The notes beneath the pieces were generated by a model. The model was not told the DNA's origin, searched no databases, and saw only the letters and a program-made list of their open reading frames with translations. From NCBI GenBank assembly GCA_017553575.1, contig JAFZKQ010000003.1, positions 1 through 60,036 on the forward strand: DNA of 60,036 nucleotides, in the 5' to 3' direction. A program made the translations under genes and the position numbers. Of this stretch, positions 1-10,038 are shown in pieces (position 1 is the first letter of the stretch; each line of letters starts with the position of its first letter). This DNA comes from Paludibacteraceae bacterium (GTDB lineage Bacteria > Bacteroidota > Bacteroidia > Bacteroidales > Paludibacteraceae).

Positions 1-1
1 A

Positions 2-1897
2 CCAGAAATAAACTGTCTTTCAGACACTACTATTTTACTGTCTGTTTTGTTAGCGGGCTATACGCCTGAGAAGGCGACTTCATCCGATGGAATAGTAGAG
101 AGTCTCTTCCATCAGGATGAGGTGCTTAGCCTACAGGAGGGGGAAAGGATGGAACTTCGGTTCGTCGCCCACGACACGATAGACGGTACGCATCATAGTG
201 ATACTTGTTCGTATTGGTTGACGGTGGCCTCAGATAGTATAGAATATTATGTACCAAATATAAACTGTCTTTCAGACACTACTATTTTACTGTCTGTTTT
301 GTTAGCGGGCTATACGCCTGAGAAGGCGACTTCATCCGATGGAAAGGTGGAAAGCCTGTTCCGTCAGGATGAGGTGCTTAGCCTACAGGAGGGGGATAGG
401 ATGGAACTTCGGTTCGTCGCCCACGACACGATTGACGGTACGCACCACAGTGATACTTGTTCGTATTGGTTGACAGTGGTTTCGGATAGTTTGAATCAAG
501 ATACAACGTTACACTATACGCCAGGAATTGTTTGTCATTCGGACACGACAATTCGCATATCTGTTTTGTTGGCGGGCTATACGCCTGAAAGGGCGACTTC
601 ATCCGATGGAATAGTCGAAAACTTGTTCCATCAGGATGAGGTGCTTAGCCTACATGAAGGTGATCGGATGGAACTTCGGTTCGTTGCCCACGACACGATC
701 GACGGCACGCACCATAGTGATACCTGTTCGTATTGGCTGACGGTTGTCGCAGATGACGCTGAGAAAAATCCGTTGCCTTTCGATACTACGTTGTGTTATA
801 AGCCGACGATAATGTGTGGCCACGATACAACCATTACTTTATCTTCCTTGTCAACTAATTTCATACCTGCAATGCCTTCCTCTTTGGATGGGGTTGTCTA
901 TCCTTTGTTCCGTTGGGAGGATTTGTATGCTTTACGGGCAGGCGAACGGATGGAGTTGAAATTTGTTGCCAAAGATACGTTCCTCAGTAATTTATATAAT
1001 GATACGTGTTCCTATTGGCTCTCTGTGGTGGATGATTCTTGCCAAATTCAAGAGAATTTGCTTTTGTGCCAGAGTGATACGATCGTTTATCTATCTCATG
1101 ACCAATGTGAGTTGATTTATAGTGCGGTGTATCCAATTTCGACTAATCCGAATTGGAAGGTGATCCTTAAAGAGGGTTTGGATGGGGCTATGATGCGTCA
1201 TGAGGAATTTCAACAGTATACTTTCGTGGCAAAAGAGAATGGTAGGGCTGTCGCCTCTTGTTCGTATCGGGTCGAGGTGAGAGATACGATCACCTCTTAT
1301 TTCGTCGAGTGTCCAGATGATTTGTCGTTTATGGCATCCTCGGATACTGCACAATTGAACATTATATTGGATTTGCCTAGGTTAGATAAGACTTGTAGAA
1401 AGGATACCATATTGATGACTCTCTCGGATGACGAAAAGGGAGAACTCTTTTCTGATACGATTTCAGTTAAGTCTAACCCCGATTGGTTGCCGATCTCTTT
1501 GACTCCGGGTGACTATTCTGTCTATTGGCAGTTGTTGCATAATGGAGATGTGGTGGACGATTGTGAGTCTTCTGTAAAAATAGGGGTGCGTACGATTTCT
1601 GGAATATTCGTGAAGGATGTCCGAATTCACAATTATTTGCTGAGTCCTAATGGTGATGGGAAGAATGAGTTCTTTGTTATTGAAGAGATTGGAAATTTTC
1701 CTCGTAATGAATTGGTCGTTTTTAATCAATGGGGAAGCATTGTATACCAGAAAAAGAATTACGACAATTCTTGGAGTGGCAGGAGTAACTCTAATCGTAC
1801 GCTCCAAACGGGACTTTTGCCGATGGGAACCTATTTTTATGTCTTATTGTCGGAAGGCAAGAAGGTCTATTCGGGGTACATCGAATTGTTGTATTGA
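2..1897 (+). CDS. Repeat-rich secreted protein with T9SS type B sorting domain (5' end outside window)
   Basis: The reading frame is open to the left edge, so the N-terminus and signal peptide are missing; a TTG at 47 is internal to a repeat and not the start. The visible part holds at least three near-identical modules of about 84-89 residues (LAGYTPEKATSSDG ... HSDTCSYWLTV, beginning near 47, 299 and 566) and a fourth, diverged one near 848. Less regular Ig-like sequence follows. The last 85 or so residues (from about 1640) read LLSPNGDGKNEFF ... VVFNQWGSIVYQ ... GTYFYVL, the gliding-motility-associated C-terminal (type B) sorting domain of T9SS cargo. The family is exported through the outer membrane by T9SS. 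The PorP/SprF gene 75 bp downstream is the usual partner of type B cargo. The repeats suggest an adhesin or surface filament, which is inference. Confidence is high for T9SS cargo and low for function. Confidence 0.85.
   Translation, partial: PEINCLSDTTILLSVLLAGYTPEKATSSDGIVESLFHQDEVLSLQEGERMELRFVAHDTIDGTHHSDTCSYWLTVASDSIEYYVPNINCLSDTTILLSVLLAGYTPEKATSSDGKVESLFRQDEVLSLQEGDRMELRFVAHDTIDGTHHSDTCSYWLTVVSDSLNQDTTLHYTPGIVCHSDTTIRISVLLAGYTPERATSSDGIVENLFHQDEVLSLHEGDRMELRFVAHDTIDGTHHSDTCSYWLTVVADDAEKNPLPFDTTLCYKPTIMCGHDTTITLSSLSTNFIPAMPSSLDGVVYPLFRWEDLYALRAGERMELKFVAKDTFLSNLYNDTCSYWLSVVDDSCQIQENLLLCQSDTIVYLSHDQCELIYSAVYPISTNPNWKVILKEGLDGAMMRHEEFQQYTFVAKENGRAVASCSYRVEVRDTITSYFVECPDDLSFMASSDTAQLNIILDLPRLDKTCRKDTILMTLSDDEKGELFSDTISVKSNPDWLPISLTPGDYSVYWQLLHNGDVVDDCESSVKIGVRTISGIFVKDVRIHNYLLSPNGDGKNEFFVIEEIGNFPRNELVVFNQWGSIVYQKKNYDNSWSGRSNSNRTLQTGLLPMGTYFYVLLSEGKKVYSGYIELLY
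47..1030 (+). repeat. In-gene tandem repeats of about 252-281 bp
   Basis: Matching segments containing ttagcgggctatacgcctga recur at about 50, 302 and, slightly changed, 569. The spacings are 252 and 267 bp. A fourth, diverged unit begins near 848. Units 1 and 2 are almost identical in DNA, including synonymous sites, so the duplication or homogenisation is recent. All spacings are multiples of three, so the reading frame is kept. Confidence 0.9.
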
Positions 1898-1927
1898 TCC
1901 TTATATATCTGTTTGTTTCATCTTATT

Positions 1928-1954
1928 GCACGGTGATTCTTAGGGGTCACCGTG
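1928..1954 (+). other. Intergenic hairpin between T9SS cargo and porP/sprF
   Basis: An 8-bp perfect stem, cacggtga (1929-1936) with tcaccgtg (1947-1954), lies in the 75-bp gap. No T-run follows, so it looks more like an RNA-stabilising or processing hairpin in a two-gene transcript than a terminator. Confidence 0.5.
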
Positions 1955-1972
1955 ACTTAATGACATATTAAA

Positions 1973-2878
1973 ATGATTTTATCTCGAAGTGTGTTTGCTT
2001 TTGTTTGCTGCTTTTTCTCCCTTTGGGGAACGTATGCTCAACAAAAAAGTCAATCGTGGATTTTTGCTTATGATCCGTTGCTCTATAATGGTGCGTATGC
2101 GGGGGTGAACGATGGTGTCGCTTGTATGATGCATCTTAATAAGCAATGGGTGAACTTGGAGGGTAGCCCACTTTCTATTATCTTGTCGGGCTCTACGTTA
2201 TGGAGGAACGTGAATTTGGGCGTGGGGGCGTCGTTCTCTTATCAGAGTATTGGAATCAATGAGAGGAAAGAGGCGGCAACGGACTTGGCCTATCGCATAA
2301 GGATTTCTGACAGTGGAATTTTGTCTATGTCCGTAGGAGGCAATTATTTGTGGAATAGTTATAATGATTCGGACTTGGCTAATTCCGAGTCGGATGCTGT
2401 TTGGGAGAACCTGCCTGAGCAAAGGACCTCTTTGTCGGGACAAGTGGCATTTTGGTATGAATATCCTTCGTGGAGTGTGGCGTTAAGTGCGAAAGGATTA
2501 GGAAATACGGCGCATTCGAAAGATTACGGTTGTGTATTAGTCCCTCATGGCTACTTGTCGCTTTCAAAAAGTTTCTCATGGACAAAAGATTATATGTTGA
2601 AGTTGCAGTCGATTGTGATGGGGGCTGAGAATGCGCCGTTCTCTTTTTTGTTGGAGCCTAATTTGGATTATGACGGGCGTTGGAACTTGGGTTTGTTGTA
2701 TGAAATAGACCATTATGTCGGCGCTTTGTTCAAGGTCTTCGCAACGGAACATTTTTATGTGAGTGCTTCCTATTCCTATGCAATCAATGCATTGGCAAAA
2801 ACGGATGCCTCCTCTTCTTTTGAGTTGATGTTGGGATTCCGATTCTCCAAGGAGGTTGAAAAAAATGAATGGGATTAG
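1973..2878 (+). CDS. PorP/SprF-family type IX secretion membrane protein
   Basis: A 301-residue protein with an N-terminal signal peptide (hydrophobic to about residue 20, cut near TYAQQ). The opening matches the PorP/SprF family: QQKSQSWIFAYDPLLYNGAYAGVNDGV, then KQWVNLEGSP, then an outer-membrane beta-barrel pattern of alternating strands with GxGxSFSYQSIGIN and a C-terminal FELMLGFRFS strand. Family members pair with type B T9SS cargo and are thought to anchor or export it at the outer membrane. Its position directly after a type B cargo gene fits a dedicated cargo/partner pair. The stop codon overlaps the stop of the convergent sugar transferase gene by 3 nt. Confidence 0.88.
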   Translation: MILSRSVFAFVCCFFSLWGTYAQQKSQSWIFAYDPLLYNGAYAGVNDGVACMMHLNKQWVNLEGSPLSIILSGSTLWRNVNLGVGASFSYQSIGINERKEAATDLAYRIRISDSGILSMSVGGNYLWNSYNDSDLANSESDAVWENLPEQRTSLSGQVAFWYEYPSWSVALSAKGLGNTAHSKDYGCVLVPHGYLSLSKSFSWTKDYMLKLQSIVMGAENAPFSFLLEPNLDYDGRWNLGLLYEIDHYVGALFKVFATEHFYVSASYSYAINALAKTDASSSFELMLGFRFSKEVEKNEWD

Positions 2879-4308
2879 ACTCCTTTGCCGGAGAGGATGG
2901 TCTTGACGGTGTAGATTAAGATCTTCACGTCAATCAGCAGGGAAATGTTTTCAATATATAGGATGTCGTACTGCAATCGTTCGATCATTTTTTCTACATT
3001 GTCCGCATAGCCATATTTGACCATTCCCCACGAGGTGATACCGGGTTTTACTTTGTGTATCAACGCATAGTGCGGTGCTTTTTGTAGGATTTGTTTGATG
3101 TAGTATTTTTGTTCGGGGCGGGGTCCGACCAGCGACATCTCTCCCTTGATGACATTGAAGAGTTGAGGAAGTTCGTCCAAACGATATTTTCGCATAGTCT
3201 TTCCGATGGGGGTCACCCGATCATCGTTGGCATGGGTCAGTTCATGGTCTTGTTCGGATTCTTGGCGTTCGTACATCGTCCGGAATTTCAAGATGCGGAA
3301 GGGTTCTCCGTGTAGCCCGATTCGTTCTTGGGTAAATAGTATTTTCCCTGGAGATGAGAGCTTGACTTTGCATGCCAAGAAGAGGAGCAGCGGCGATGTT
3401 AGGATAATGCCGATGGAGGAGATCAGGATGTCGGAGAGTCGTTTGATATTTTGTTGCCACTCAGGCATCTTATTCTCTAGTATGTTTACGAAAGGGACTG
3501 CGTAAATGGCTGATTGACGGATTCCGCCGACCAAGAAATCGTAGAGATGGGGCGGAAAACTTATGCCGACGTTGAATTGGTACAGTTGGTTGATGATGCC
3601 GAAGAGGTCTCCTCTGTTTTCGCTGTCAATGGCGATGATGGTCTCTTCGATGCCTTTCTCTTTGATGATACGAGGCAACTCTTCCATATCTCCCAATATC
3701 ATTTCAGGATCGATAATGTTGTCCGTGTGTTCGGTGGTGATGAAGCCGATGACGTGATTGCCTGTGGCTGGTTTACAGGTTCTTAGCAATTCCCATGTCT
3801 TCTTCGCCTTTTCTCCTGAGCCGATAATTAGGGTGTTGAAGCCCCATTTGTTATTATGGATGTTGTAGGCCGTAACGCTTGTTAGGATACAACGGAAGGT
3901 ATATACGACCAAAAAGTAGATGGTGAAGAGCACGACAAAGGACAAGTAGTAGTACTTGTATGAGATGACGGGGTCGTCGATGAGCAGGATGAAAAAGAGG
4001 AGGAGCGACCCTCCGAATACGCTGATGAGAGTCTGGAAGAATTCTACAACCCTGGATTTCTGGAAAGGTGTGTTGTAGTAGCCCGATAGCCAGAAGATGA
4101 AGATCCAGAAGACGGGCACTCCGAATAGCAGTTTCCAAAAATTGTATATGGGAGAGAAGAGTTGTATGTTTTGGATGAAGGTGGACTCTATCTCGATTCG
4201 TCTGAAAAGAAAGAAGAGGAACCAGGCAAGGAGTGATGCCACGATGTCGAGGCAGATGTATTTCCTTGCTTGTCTCTCTTTTTTGTTCTTTTGATGAATG
4301 CTTTTCAT
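2875..4308 (-). CDS. Polyprenyl glycosylphosphotransferase (WcaJ-like initiating sugar transferase)
   Basis: A 477-residue membrane enzyme of the family that moves a sugar-1-phosphate from a nucleotide sugar to undecaprenyl phosphate, the first step in exopolysaccharide or capsule synthesis. The first 140 or so residues hold about four membrane helices. A Rossmann-like CoA-binding_3 region follows (LIIGSGEKAKKTWELL, near 160-235), then a further helix near 290-310 and the C-terminal Bac_transf domain with KFRTMYERQE, YRLDELPQLFNVIKGEMSLVG and GPRPE. Length and domain order are normal for the family. No other polysaccharide genes lie nearby, so the pathway it starts is unknown. It is separated by 91 bp from the upstream tsaC-like gene. 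Confidence 0.9.
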   Translation of the reverse strand: MKSIHQKNKKERQARKYICLDIVASLLAWFLFFLFRRIEIESTFIQNIQLFSPIYNFWKLLFGVPVFWIFIFWLSGYYNTPFQKSRVVEFFQTLISVFGGSLLLFFILLIDDPVISYKYYYLSFVVLFTIYFLVVYTFRCILTSVTAYNIHNNKWGFNTLIIGSGEKAKKTWELLRTCKPATGNHVIGFITTEHTDNIIDPEMILGDMEELPRIIKEKGIEETIIAIDSENRGDLFGIINQLYQFNVGISFPPHLYDFLVGGIRQSAIYAVPFVNILENKMPEWQQNIKRLSDILISSIGIILTSPLLLFLACKVKLSSPGKILFTQERIGLHGEPFRILKFRTMYERQESEQDHELTHANDDRVTPIGKTMRKYRLDELPQLFNVIKGEMSLVGPRPEQKYYIKQILQKAPHYALIHKVKPGITSWGMVKYGYADNVEKMIERLQYDILYIENISLLIDVKILIYTVKTILSGKGV

Positions 4309-4399
4309 TATTGAGTTGTCTCTGTAAGAGAATAGCGTCCTTCTGGTGAAACTACTCCTATCCCTCTATAGGATAACGGATAGTTTGTGGTTTGATTGT

Positions 4400-4975
4400 T
4401 TATTCCCGTATAATTTTTATCGAGCCGTCGGAGTTTACTTTTATGATGGACGATGGTTTTGCCTTTGTCTTGTCGTTTTGCCTATATTGGACAACATAGT
4501 CGACAGACTTGATGATTTCTTCGCTGATTTCGGAGAAATTGCTTGGCGAAGGTTCTCCGCTGATGTTGGCCGATGTGGAGACGATGGGCAACCTGAATTG
4601 GGCGCAGAGCTCTTTGGAAAAGGTCTCGTTGGTGATGCGGATGCCGACACTGCCGTCTTGGGCGATTAAGTTTTTCGCCATGTTCTTTCCTCCAGGATAG
4701 ATGATGGTGAGCGGTTTGTCGCTAACTTCCACCAAGTCCCAGACAATGTTAGGGACATCTCCGACCAATCTCTCTACTTTTCCGGCTGAGTCTGTCAAGA
4801 CCAACATGGATTTTGAGTCTTCCCTCTTTTTTATCTCAAATATTTTTTTGACAGCCTCTTCGTTGGTTGCGTCGCACCCCAAGCCCCAGATTGTGTCTGT
4901 AGGGTAGAGGATGATGCCCCCATTCTTCATCGTTTTGATGGCATTCTTTATGTCTTCTTTTATATTCTCTTCCAT
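4400..4975 (-). CDS. tsaC: L-threonylcarbamoyladenylate synthase (Sua5/YciO/YrdC family)
   Basis: A 191-residue YrdC-like protein. The family makes threonylcarbamoyl-AMP from threonine, bicarbonate and ATP for the t6A37 modification of ANN-decoding tRNAs. Diagnostic segments are GGIILYPTDTIWGLGCDA, KKREDSKSMLVL, GSVGIRITNE and LPIVSTSANISGEPSP. It lies 18 bp downstream of uvrA on the same strand, so co-transcription with uvrA is likely. Another YciO-type paralogue elsewhere cannot be excluded, so the symbol is by family. Confidence 0.88.
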   Translation of the reverse strand: MEENIKEDIKNAIKTMKNGGIILYPTDTIWGLGCDATNEEAVKKIFEIKKREDSKSMLVLTDSAGKVERLVGDVPNIVWDLVEVSDKPLTIIYPGGKNMAKNLIAQDGSVGIRITNETFSKELCAQFRLPIVSTSANISGEPSPSNFSEISEEIIKSVDYVVQYRQNDKTKAKPSSIIKVNSDGSIKIIRE

Positions 4976-4993
4976 CGTATTCTTGTTATTCTG

Positions 4994-7798
4994 TTATAGA
5001 TGTTCTTTTAGGAATCTTCCCGTGTGGGAATTTTCGCATTTGACCAACTCTTCAGGTGTTCCAGCGAAGACTAAGTTTCCGCCGGCCTCGCCACCTTCTG
5101 GGCCGATGTCGATGATGTGGTCGGCGCATTTGATGACTTCGAGGTTGTGCTCGATGATGATGACCGTGTGCCCAGATGCGATGAGCGCATTGAAGGCTTT
5201 CATTAGCGTCTTAATGTCGTGGAAATGCAGACCTGTCGTCGGTTCGTCGAATATGAAGATCATGGGCTCCGGCTTCTCCATGGCGAGGATGGCTGCCAAT
5301 TTCACGCGTTGGCTCTCTCCGCCGGATAGCGTATCGGATGATTGTCCCAATTTCACGTACCCTAGTCCTACATCTTTCAAAGGCTGTAGGCGTTTCACAA
5401 TCTTTTTCTCTGTGCTTCCTGTTCCTTCCGAGAAGAATTCGACAGCTTGGTTGACGGTCATTTCCAACACGTCGTAGATGTTGGCTCCTCGATAGGTGAC
5501 TTCCAGGATCTCCTCCTTGAAACGGTGTCCATGGCAGGATTCGCAAGTCAGAACGATGTCGGCCATGAATTGCATCTCTACGGTGATGGTTCCTTCTCCT
5601 TGGCACTCTTCGCAACGTCCTTTGTCTACGTTGAAGGAGAAGTGTGCGGCCGTGTAACCCATCTGTTTTGACAGCGGTTGTTCGGCGAACAACTTCCTGA
5701 TTTCGTCGTAGGCTTTGAGGTAGGTGACAGGGTTGGAACGGGAGGATTTGCCTATTGGATTTTGATCGACAAACTCAATGTCTGTAACCAAATGGAAACT
5801 TCCGTTGATGTCAGCGTAGAGTCCTGTCTTCTCTGCGATGCCGCCCATTCTCTTCTTCATGGCCGAATAGAACACATCGCGTACCAAAGAGGACTTTCCG
5901 GAACCACTGACTCCCGTCACCACGGTGATGACGTTGAGCGGAAATTTGACGGTGATGCCTTTTAGGTTGTTTTGGCGCACGTCGGTCACTTCTATGTAGT
6001 TGCTCCACTTCCTTCTGTAGGCGGGTGTCTCGATTTTGTCCTTGCCTAACAGATAGTTGAATGTGTGGCTCTCTTGCGGAAGGTCTCCTCGTTTTAGGAC
6101 CTCTTCGTTGATGGGACCTTGGTAAATCAGGTTTCCGCCCAATCTTCCTGCGTCCGGACCTATGTCGATTAGATAGTCTGCAGCCCTCATGATCTCCTCG
6201 TCGTGTTCCACCACCACTACAGTGTTGCCCAAGTCTCTCAACTTCTGCAGCACCTCGATGAGCAGGTGTGAATCCCGTGGATGCAATCCGATGCTGGGTT
6301 CGTCGAGGATGTAGAGAGAACCGACCAAACTACTTCCCAATGAGGTGGCAAGGTTGATGCGTTGGCTCTCACCTCCTGAGAGGGATGAGGACATTCGGTT
6401 GAGTGTCAGATATCCGAGTCCGACATCTAATAGGAATTGGATGCGGCTTGTGATTTCCGTTATGAGTCGTTTTGCTATTTTCTGTTCGTGTTCATCGAAT
6501 TGGATCTCTTGAAAGAAGAGTTTCAACTCGCTGATGGGGAGGACCACAAGTTCTGTGATGGTTTTACCCCCTATACGGACATTTTCGGCCTCTTTCTTTA
6601 GCCGAGTGCCGTTGCAGATAGGGCAGGTGGTCTTTCCACGAAAGCGGGAAAGCATTACCCTGTATTGAATCTTGTATTGATTCTCTTGGACGAATTTGAA
6701 AAAGTCGTTTATGCCGCTGAAGTAACGGGTTCCGTTCCAAAGCATATCATGCTCCTCTTTCGTGAACTGATAGTAGGGCTTGTGAATTGGAAAGTTCACC
6801 CGGTTGGCGTTGACAATGATGGCTTGGAGCCATTCGGACATCTTGTCTCCGTGCCAGCAAGCCACCGCTCCTTCGTAGATGGAGAGGGATTTGTTGGGGA
6901 TGACGAGGTCTTCGTCAATGCCGATGATTTTTCCGTATCCTTCGCATTCAGGGCAAGCTCCGTAAGGACTGTTGAAACTGAACATCAACTCGTTAGGCTC
7001 GTCGAACAGGATGCCGTCAGCCTCGAATCGATTGGAGAAACGTTGGGTCGTCGTCTCCTCTTTCCCGTAAATTTTTATGATGCAAGCTCCGTTGCCTTCT
7101 ATGAATGCCGTCTCTACTGAGTCGGACAGTCGTTTATGGGTGTCCGGGTCGGATTCTATGGAGAAACGGTCTACCACTAAAAGGATCTCTTTCTTAGGAA
7201 GTTCCTCGTCGCTTTTCTCTAAGAGGTCTTCGATGCGGGTGAACTGTCCGTCAACCTCGACTCTTGCGAATCCCTGCATCTTTTGGACCTCCAGCTGTTG
7301 CCGTAGGGATCTGCCTTCAGGAGGAACTAGTTGGGTGAGTATGGCTCCTTTGCTCTTCTCGGGATGCGTGTAGATGTAATCTACCACATCGCTCACGTTG
7401 TATTTCTTGACTAACTTCCCAGATATGGGGGAATAGGTCTTTCCTATGCGTGCGAAGAGAAGTTTGAGGTATTCGTATATCTCTGTTGACGTGCCCACCG
7501 TAGAGCGGGGATTCCTCGTGTTGACCTTTTGTTCGATGGCGATGGCTGGCGGAATGCCTTTGATGTAGTCGGCTTCCGGTTTGCTCATCCTGCCTAAGAA
7601 TTGGCGGGCATAGGCTGACAAACTCTCAACGTATCGGCGTTGGCCTTCTGCGTAGAGTGTGTCGAAAGCTAGGGAGGACTTTCCCGAACCGGATAGTCCC
7701 GTGATGACCACCAACTTGTTTCTCGGAATGGTGATGTCGATGTCCTTCAGATTGTGGACATGCGCTCTTTTTATGATGATATTTCCTTGATCTGCCAT
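4994..7798 (-). CDS. uvrA: Excinuclease ABC subunit UvrA
   Basis: A 934-residue damage-recognition ATPase of nucleotide excision repair, close to the usual length of about 940. The first Walker A is [14 protein letters not shown], followed by [13 protein letters not shown]. Zinc-binding pairs CPECEGYG and CPICNGTRL flank the insert region. The first signature is [15 protein letters not shown] with [13 protein letters not shown]. The second half has [13 protein letters not shown], zinc residues CEECQGEG and [20 protein letters not shown] and [13 protein letters not shown]. No key residue is missing. It sits between the histidine phosphatase gene (46-bp gap) and the tsaC-like gene (18-bp gap) in a minus-strand cluster. 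Confidence 0.97.
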   Translation of the reverse strand: MADQGNIIIKRAHVHNLKDIDITIPRNKLVVITGLSGSGKSSLAFDTLYAEGQRRYVESLSAYARQFLGRMSKPEADYIKGIPPAIAIEQKVNTRNPRSTVGTSTEIYEYLKLLFARIGKTYSPISGKLVKKYNVSDVVDYIYTHPEKSKGAILTQLVPPEGRSLRQQLEVQKMQGFARVEVDGQFTRIEDLLEKSDEELPKKEILLVVDRFSIESDPDTHKRLSDSVETAFIEGNGACIIKIYGKEETTTQRFSNRFEADGILFDEPNELMFSFNSPYGACPECEGYGKIIGIDEDLVIPNKSLSIYEGAVACWHGDKMSEWLQAIIVNANRVNFPIHKPYYQFTKEEHDMLWNGTRYFSGINDFFKFVQENQYKIQYRVMLSRFRGKTTCPICNGTRLKKEAENVRIGGKTITELVVLPISELKLFFQEIQFDEHEQKIAKRLITEITSRIQFLLDVGLGYLTLNRMSSSLSGGESQRINLATSLGSSLVGSLYILDEPSIGLHPRDSHLLIEVLQKLRDLGNTVVVVEHDEEIMRAADYLIDIGPDAGRLGGNLIYQGPINEEVLKRGDLPQESHTFNYLLGKDKIETPAYRRKWSNYIEVTDVRQNNLKGITVKFPLNVITVVTGVSGSGKSSLVRDVFYSAMKKRMGGIAEKTGLYADINGSFHLVTDIEFVDQNPIGKSSRSNPVTYLKAYDEIRKLFAEQPLSKQMGYTAAHFSFNVDKGRCEECQGEGTITVEMQFMADIVLTCESCHGHRFKEEILEVTYRGANIYDVLEMTVNQAVEFFSEGTGSTEKKIVKRLQPLKDVGLGYVKLGQSSDTLSGGESQRVKLAAILAMEKPEPMIFIFDEPTTGLHFHDIKTLMKAFNALIASGHTVIIIEHNLEVIKCADHIIDIGPEGGEAGGNLVFAGTPEELVKCENSHTGRFLKEHL

Positions 7799-7844
7799 AT
7801 ACTTGCAAAGATACTACTCTTTGATTTAATCGCAAAAAGAAGTC

Positions 7845-8471
7845 TTAGACGTTTGGAATGAACTTGTAGTGGTCCGTATCGTTCCAAAGGAGGATGCTCC
7901 ACCTCCCGTCTCGTTTCTCTACGATGCTGAGGGCCGTGGATTGCGGCGATTGGTTGTAGTTGGTTATCTCGTCGATTCCTTGGTATTGGAAGTAGGATCG
8001 TAGGGTTTTTAGCACGATGCCATGGGTGACGACAAGCACGTTCTTCCCGTTCTCCTCCTCTGCAATTCGTCCGACGGCTTTGCTGGCTCTCTCCCGCAGC
8101 TGGTAATAGGTCTCCCCGTCGTCCCTTTGATAGTTCTCCGGGCGCTTCCAAAAGTTTTCTGTCTGCTCGGGAAATTCTAATGACACGTCGGACAAAAGTC
8201 TGCCTTGCCAAGGACCCAAGTAGAGTTCCATCAATCCGTCGTCGGTCTTGATCTCGATTTCTCTGTCTCCTCGGATTAGTTTGGCGGTATCCATGGCGCG
8301 CCCTAGCGGACTGGAATAGATGACGTCGATTCTCTCGTCGGATAGCCTTTTGCCCAAGGCTTTGGCTTGCTCTCGGCCTAGCTCGGTCAGGTCGGAGTCG
8401 AGTTGCCCTTGCATCCGTTTTTCAACGTTCCACAAGGTTTGTCCGTGTCTTGTCAGAAATAGTTTTACCAT
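7845..8471 (-). CDS. Histidine phosphatase family protein
   Basis: A 208-residue phosphoglycerate-mutase-like enzyme. The catalytic LTRHGQTLWN motif is near residues 5-14, where His forms the phospho-intermediate. YSSPLGRAMDTA gives the second conserved Arg, the acid is in DDGLMELYLGPWQG, and the second catalytic His is in VLVVTHGIVLKTL. The substrate is not predictable; relatives act on phosphosugars, cobalamin intermediates or phosphoglycerate. The gene starts 3 bp after the upstream amidohydrolase stop, so the two are very probably co-transcribed. Confidence 0.88.
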   Translation of the reverse strand: MVKLFLTRHGQTLWNVEKRMQGQLDSDLTELGREQAKALGKRLSDERIDVIYSSPLGRAMDTAKLIRGDREIEIKTDDGLMELYLGPWQGRLLSDVSLEFPEQTENFWKRPENYQRDDGETYYQLRERASKAVGRIAEEENGKNVLVVTHGIVLKTLRSYFQYQGIDEITNYNQSPQSTALSIVEKRDGRWSILLWNDTDHYKFIPNV

Positions 8472-8474
8472 GGC

Positions 8475-9671
8475 TTACCTATTGGATTGTTCGCTGATGA
8501 ATTGGATGGCCAGCCATGTCATGGAGGCAGTGGAAGTGAGCAGGGCTTCCGGGTCTACGACGAAAGTAGGGGAATGCATTCCTCCACATTGGAATCGTTT
8601 GCTGCCTATGCCCACACGGAAGAAGAGGGCTGGATATTTCAAGGAGAAATAGCCGAAATCTTCGCCTGTCATTCTCTTTTCGAATGTGGTGACATTCTCT
8701 TCGCCGAGCAACTCTTTTGCATAGGCTTCGGCGCGGGTGTTTAGCTCTTCGTTATTTACGACGCTTGGGTAGCCGTAGTTGATCTCCACTTGGCAAGTGC
8801 ATCCGTATTCTGCTACGGCCTTGTCTGCGATCTCCACGGTGAGGTCCAAGGCTTTCTTCCTCCACTCTTCGTCGAGCGTTCGGAGTGTACCGTCTAGCTT
8901 TACGCTCTCCGGAATGACGTTCATGATACCGTTGGCGATGAATCTACCGAAGGCGAGGATGGTCTCTCCTTTCACGGGCGCCAGTTCGTTGGGTATGGCT
9001 TGTAGTTTCATCAATAGGTTGGCGGCGGCGAGGACGGCGTTCTCGCTCTTTATCAAGGCGGCATGGCCTCCACGTCCTTTTACCGTGATGTGTATTTCGT
9101 CTGTGGCGGCTGTGATGAGACCGGGGCGGAACCCGATTTTCCCCATCTCGATGGTGGGTATGACGTGTAGTCCAAGGATGACGTCAGGGGTGAATCCGTC
9201 GAATATGTTTTCTTGGAGCATGGTGTTGGCTCCGCCAGGATAGCGCTCTTCTCCGGGCTGGAAGACAAAAAGGAAGGTGCCTTCCAACTCGTCCTTCAAG
9301 GAGGCGAGGATTCTTGCCACGCCCAGAAGGGTGGAGGTGTGTGCATCGTGTCCGCAAGCGTGCATCACGCCTTTGACTTTCGATTTGTAAGGGATGTCAA
9401 CCTCTTCCTCGACAGGGAGGGCATCCATGTCGGCACGGATGGCCACGATTCTTCTTTTCGGATTTTTACATCGGAGCACGCCCAGCAAACCAGTGCGGGC
9501 ATAGCCTTCCCGGAAGGGAATGTCCAACTCCATCAACTCTTTCCGAATGAATTTTGCGGTTTCCACTTCGTGAAATGCCAATTCCGGATATTGATGTAAG
9601 TGTTTGAATATCTCTTGTGTATGTTTGATGTCCCTTCGGGTTAGTTCCCAAATGCGGTCTTTTGTGATCAT
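8475..9671 (-). CDS. M20-family amidohydrolase (N-acyl amino acid / hippurate hydrolase type)
   Basis: A 398-residue metallohydrolase of peptidase family M20D. Metal ligands are visible in MHACGHDAHTSTLLG, the catalytic/ligand Glu pair in QPGEERYPGGA, and the C-terminal ligand region in MTGEDFGYFS and GGMHSPTFVVDPEALL. The dimerisation domain sits in the middle (ITVKGRGGHAAL). Family members split N-acyl or N-aminoacyl amino acids; the exact substrate cannot be read. It appears to be the first gene of the minus-strand cluster leading to uvrA. Confidence 0.9.
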   Translation of the reverse strand: MITKDRIWELTRRDIKHTQEIFKHLHQYPELAFHEVETAKFIRKELMELDIPFREGYARTGLLGVLRCKNPKRRIVAIRADMDALPVEEEVDIPYKSKVKGVMHACGHDAHTSTLLGVARILASLKDELEGTFLFVFQPGEERYPGGANTMLQENIFDGFTPDVILGLHVIPTIEMGKIGFRPGLITAATDEIHITVKGRGGHAALIKSENAVLAAANLLMKLQAIPNELAPVKGETILAFGRFIANGIMNVIPESVKLDGTLRTLDEEWRKKALDLTVEIADKAVAEYGCTCQVEINYGYPSVVNNEELNTRAEAYAKELLGEENVTTFEKRMTGEDFGYFSLKYPALFFRVGIGSKRFQCGGMHSPTFVVDPEALLTSTASMTWLAIQFISEQSNR

Positions 9672-10038
9672 AAGATTCCTGTTTTTTTCAACGTGTAAAT
9701 TTACGCATAAGGAATCTGATAGAGAAATTTTGTGGAGGAAAAGAGAGGCCGGATGACGTTGATAGCTTTGGGGGCCTTTTCGATAGATGGGTGGGTGCTT
9801 GTTAATCGCAGTTTTCTGCTAAGACTCCTCTTTGCTAGGGCTCTATTCTTAATGCTAGATGCTTATCTGGAAGATCCTCATGTGTTTGGGCAGGCAGTTT
9901 CTGTTGTTGAGGCTCTGAGAAAACGGGGGTGAGTGGTGACGTTACGTTATGTAGCGTACTGAATGTACAGATACGAAAATACGCCCCTTGAACAAGTGTC
10001 CAAGGGGCTATATATTTTCGTTTTTTTACCGAAAGTAA
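9672..10038. other. Gap between rpmF and the amidohydrolase gene
   Basis: This gap of about 367 bp holds the long inverted repeat near 9973-10022. It also holds a 66-codon open frame on the plus strand (9732-9932) with no recognisable family, no clear promoter and several clustered Leu codons. I do not support that frame as a gene. Confidence 0.4.
9974..10027 (+). terminator. Long two-part hairpin beyond rpmF, best T-run on the plus strand
   Basis: The inner stem pairs gccccttg with caaggggc. An outer stem pairs acgaaaata with tattttcgt, with small bulges between. Seven T follow on the plus strand. On the minus strand the stem lies 15-65 nt after the rpmF stop but is followed only by GTATTTTCG, so it may end rpmF transcripts weakly. 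Confidence 0.55.

Noticed and set aside
47-1030. CRISPR-like or other non-coding tandem array
   Set aside because: Units are about 252-281 bp, not 20-50, and encode a continuous frame ending in a T9SS domain.
9732-9932. 66-residue plus-strand protein
   Set aside because: No promoter, no family, and unusual composition; only the hairpin that follows speaks for transcription in this direction.
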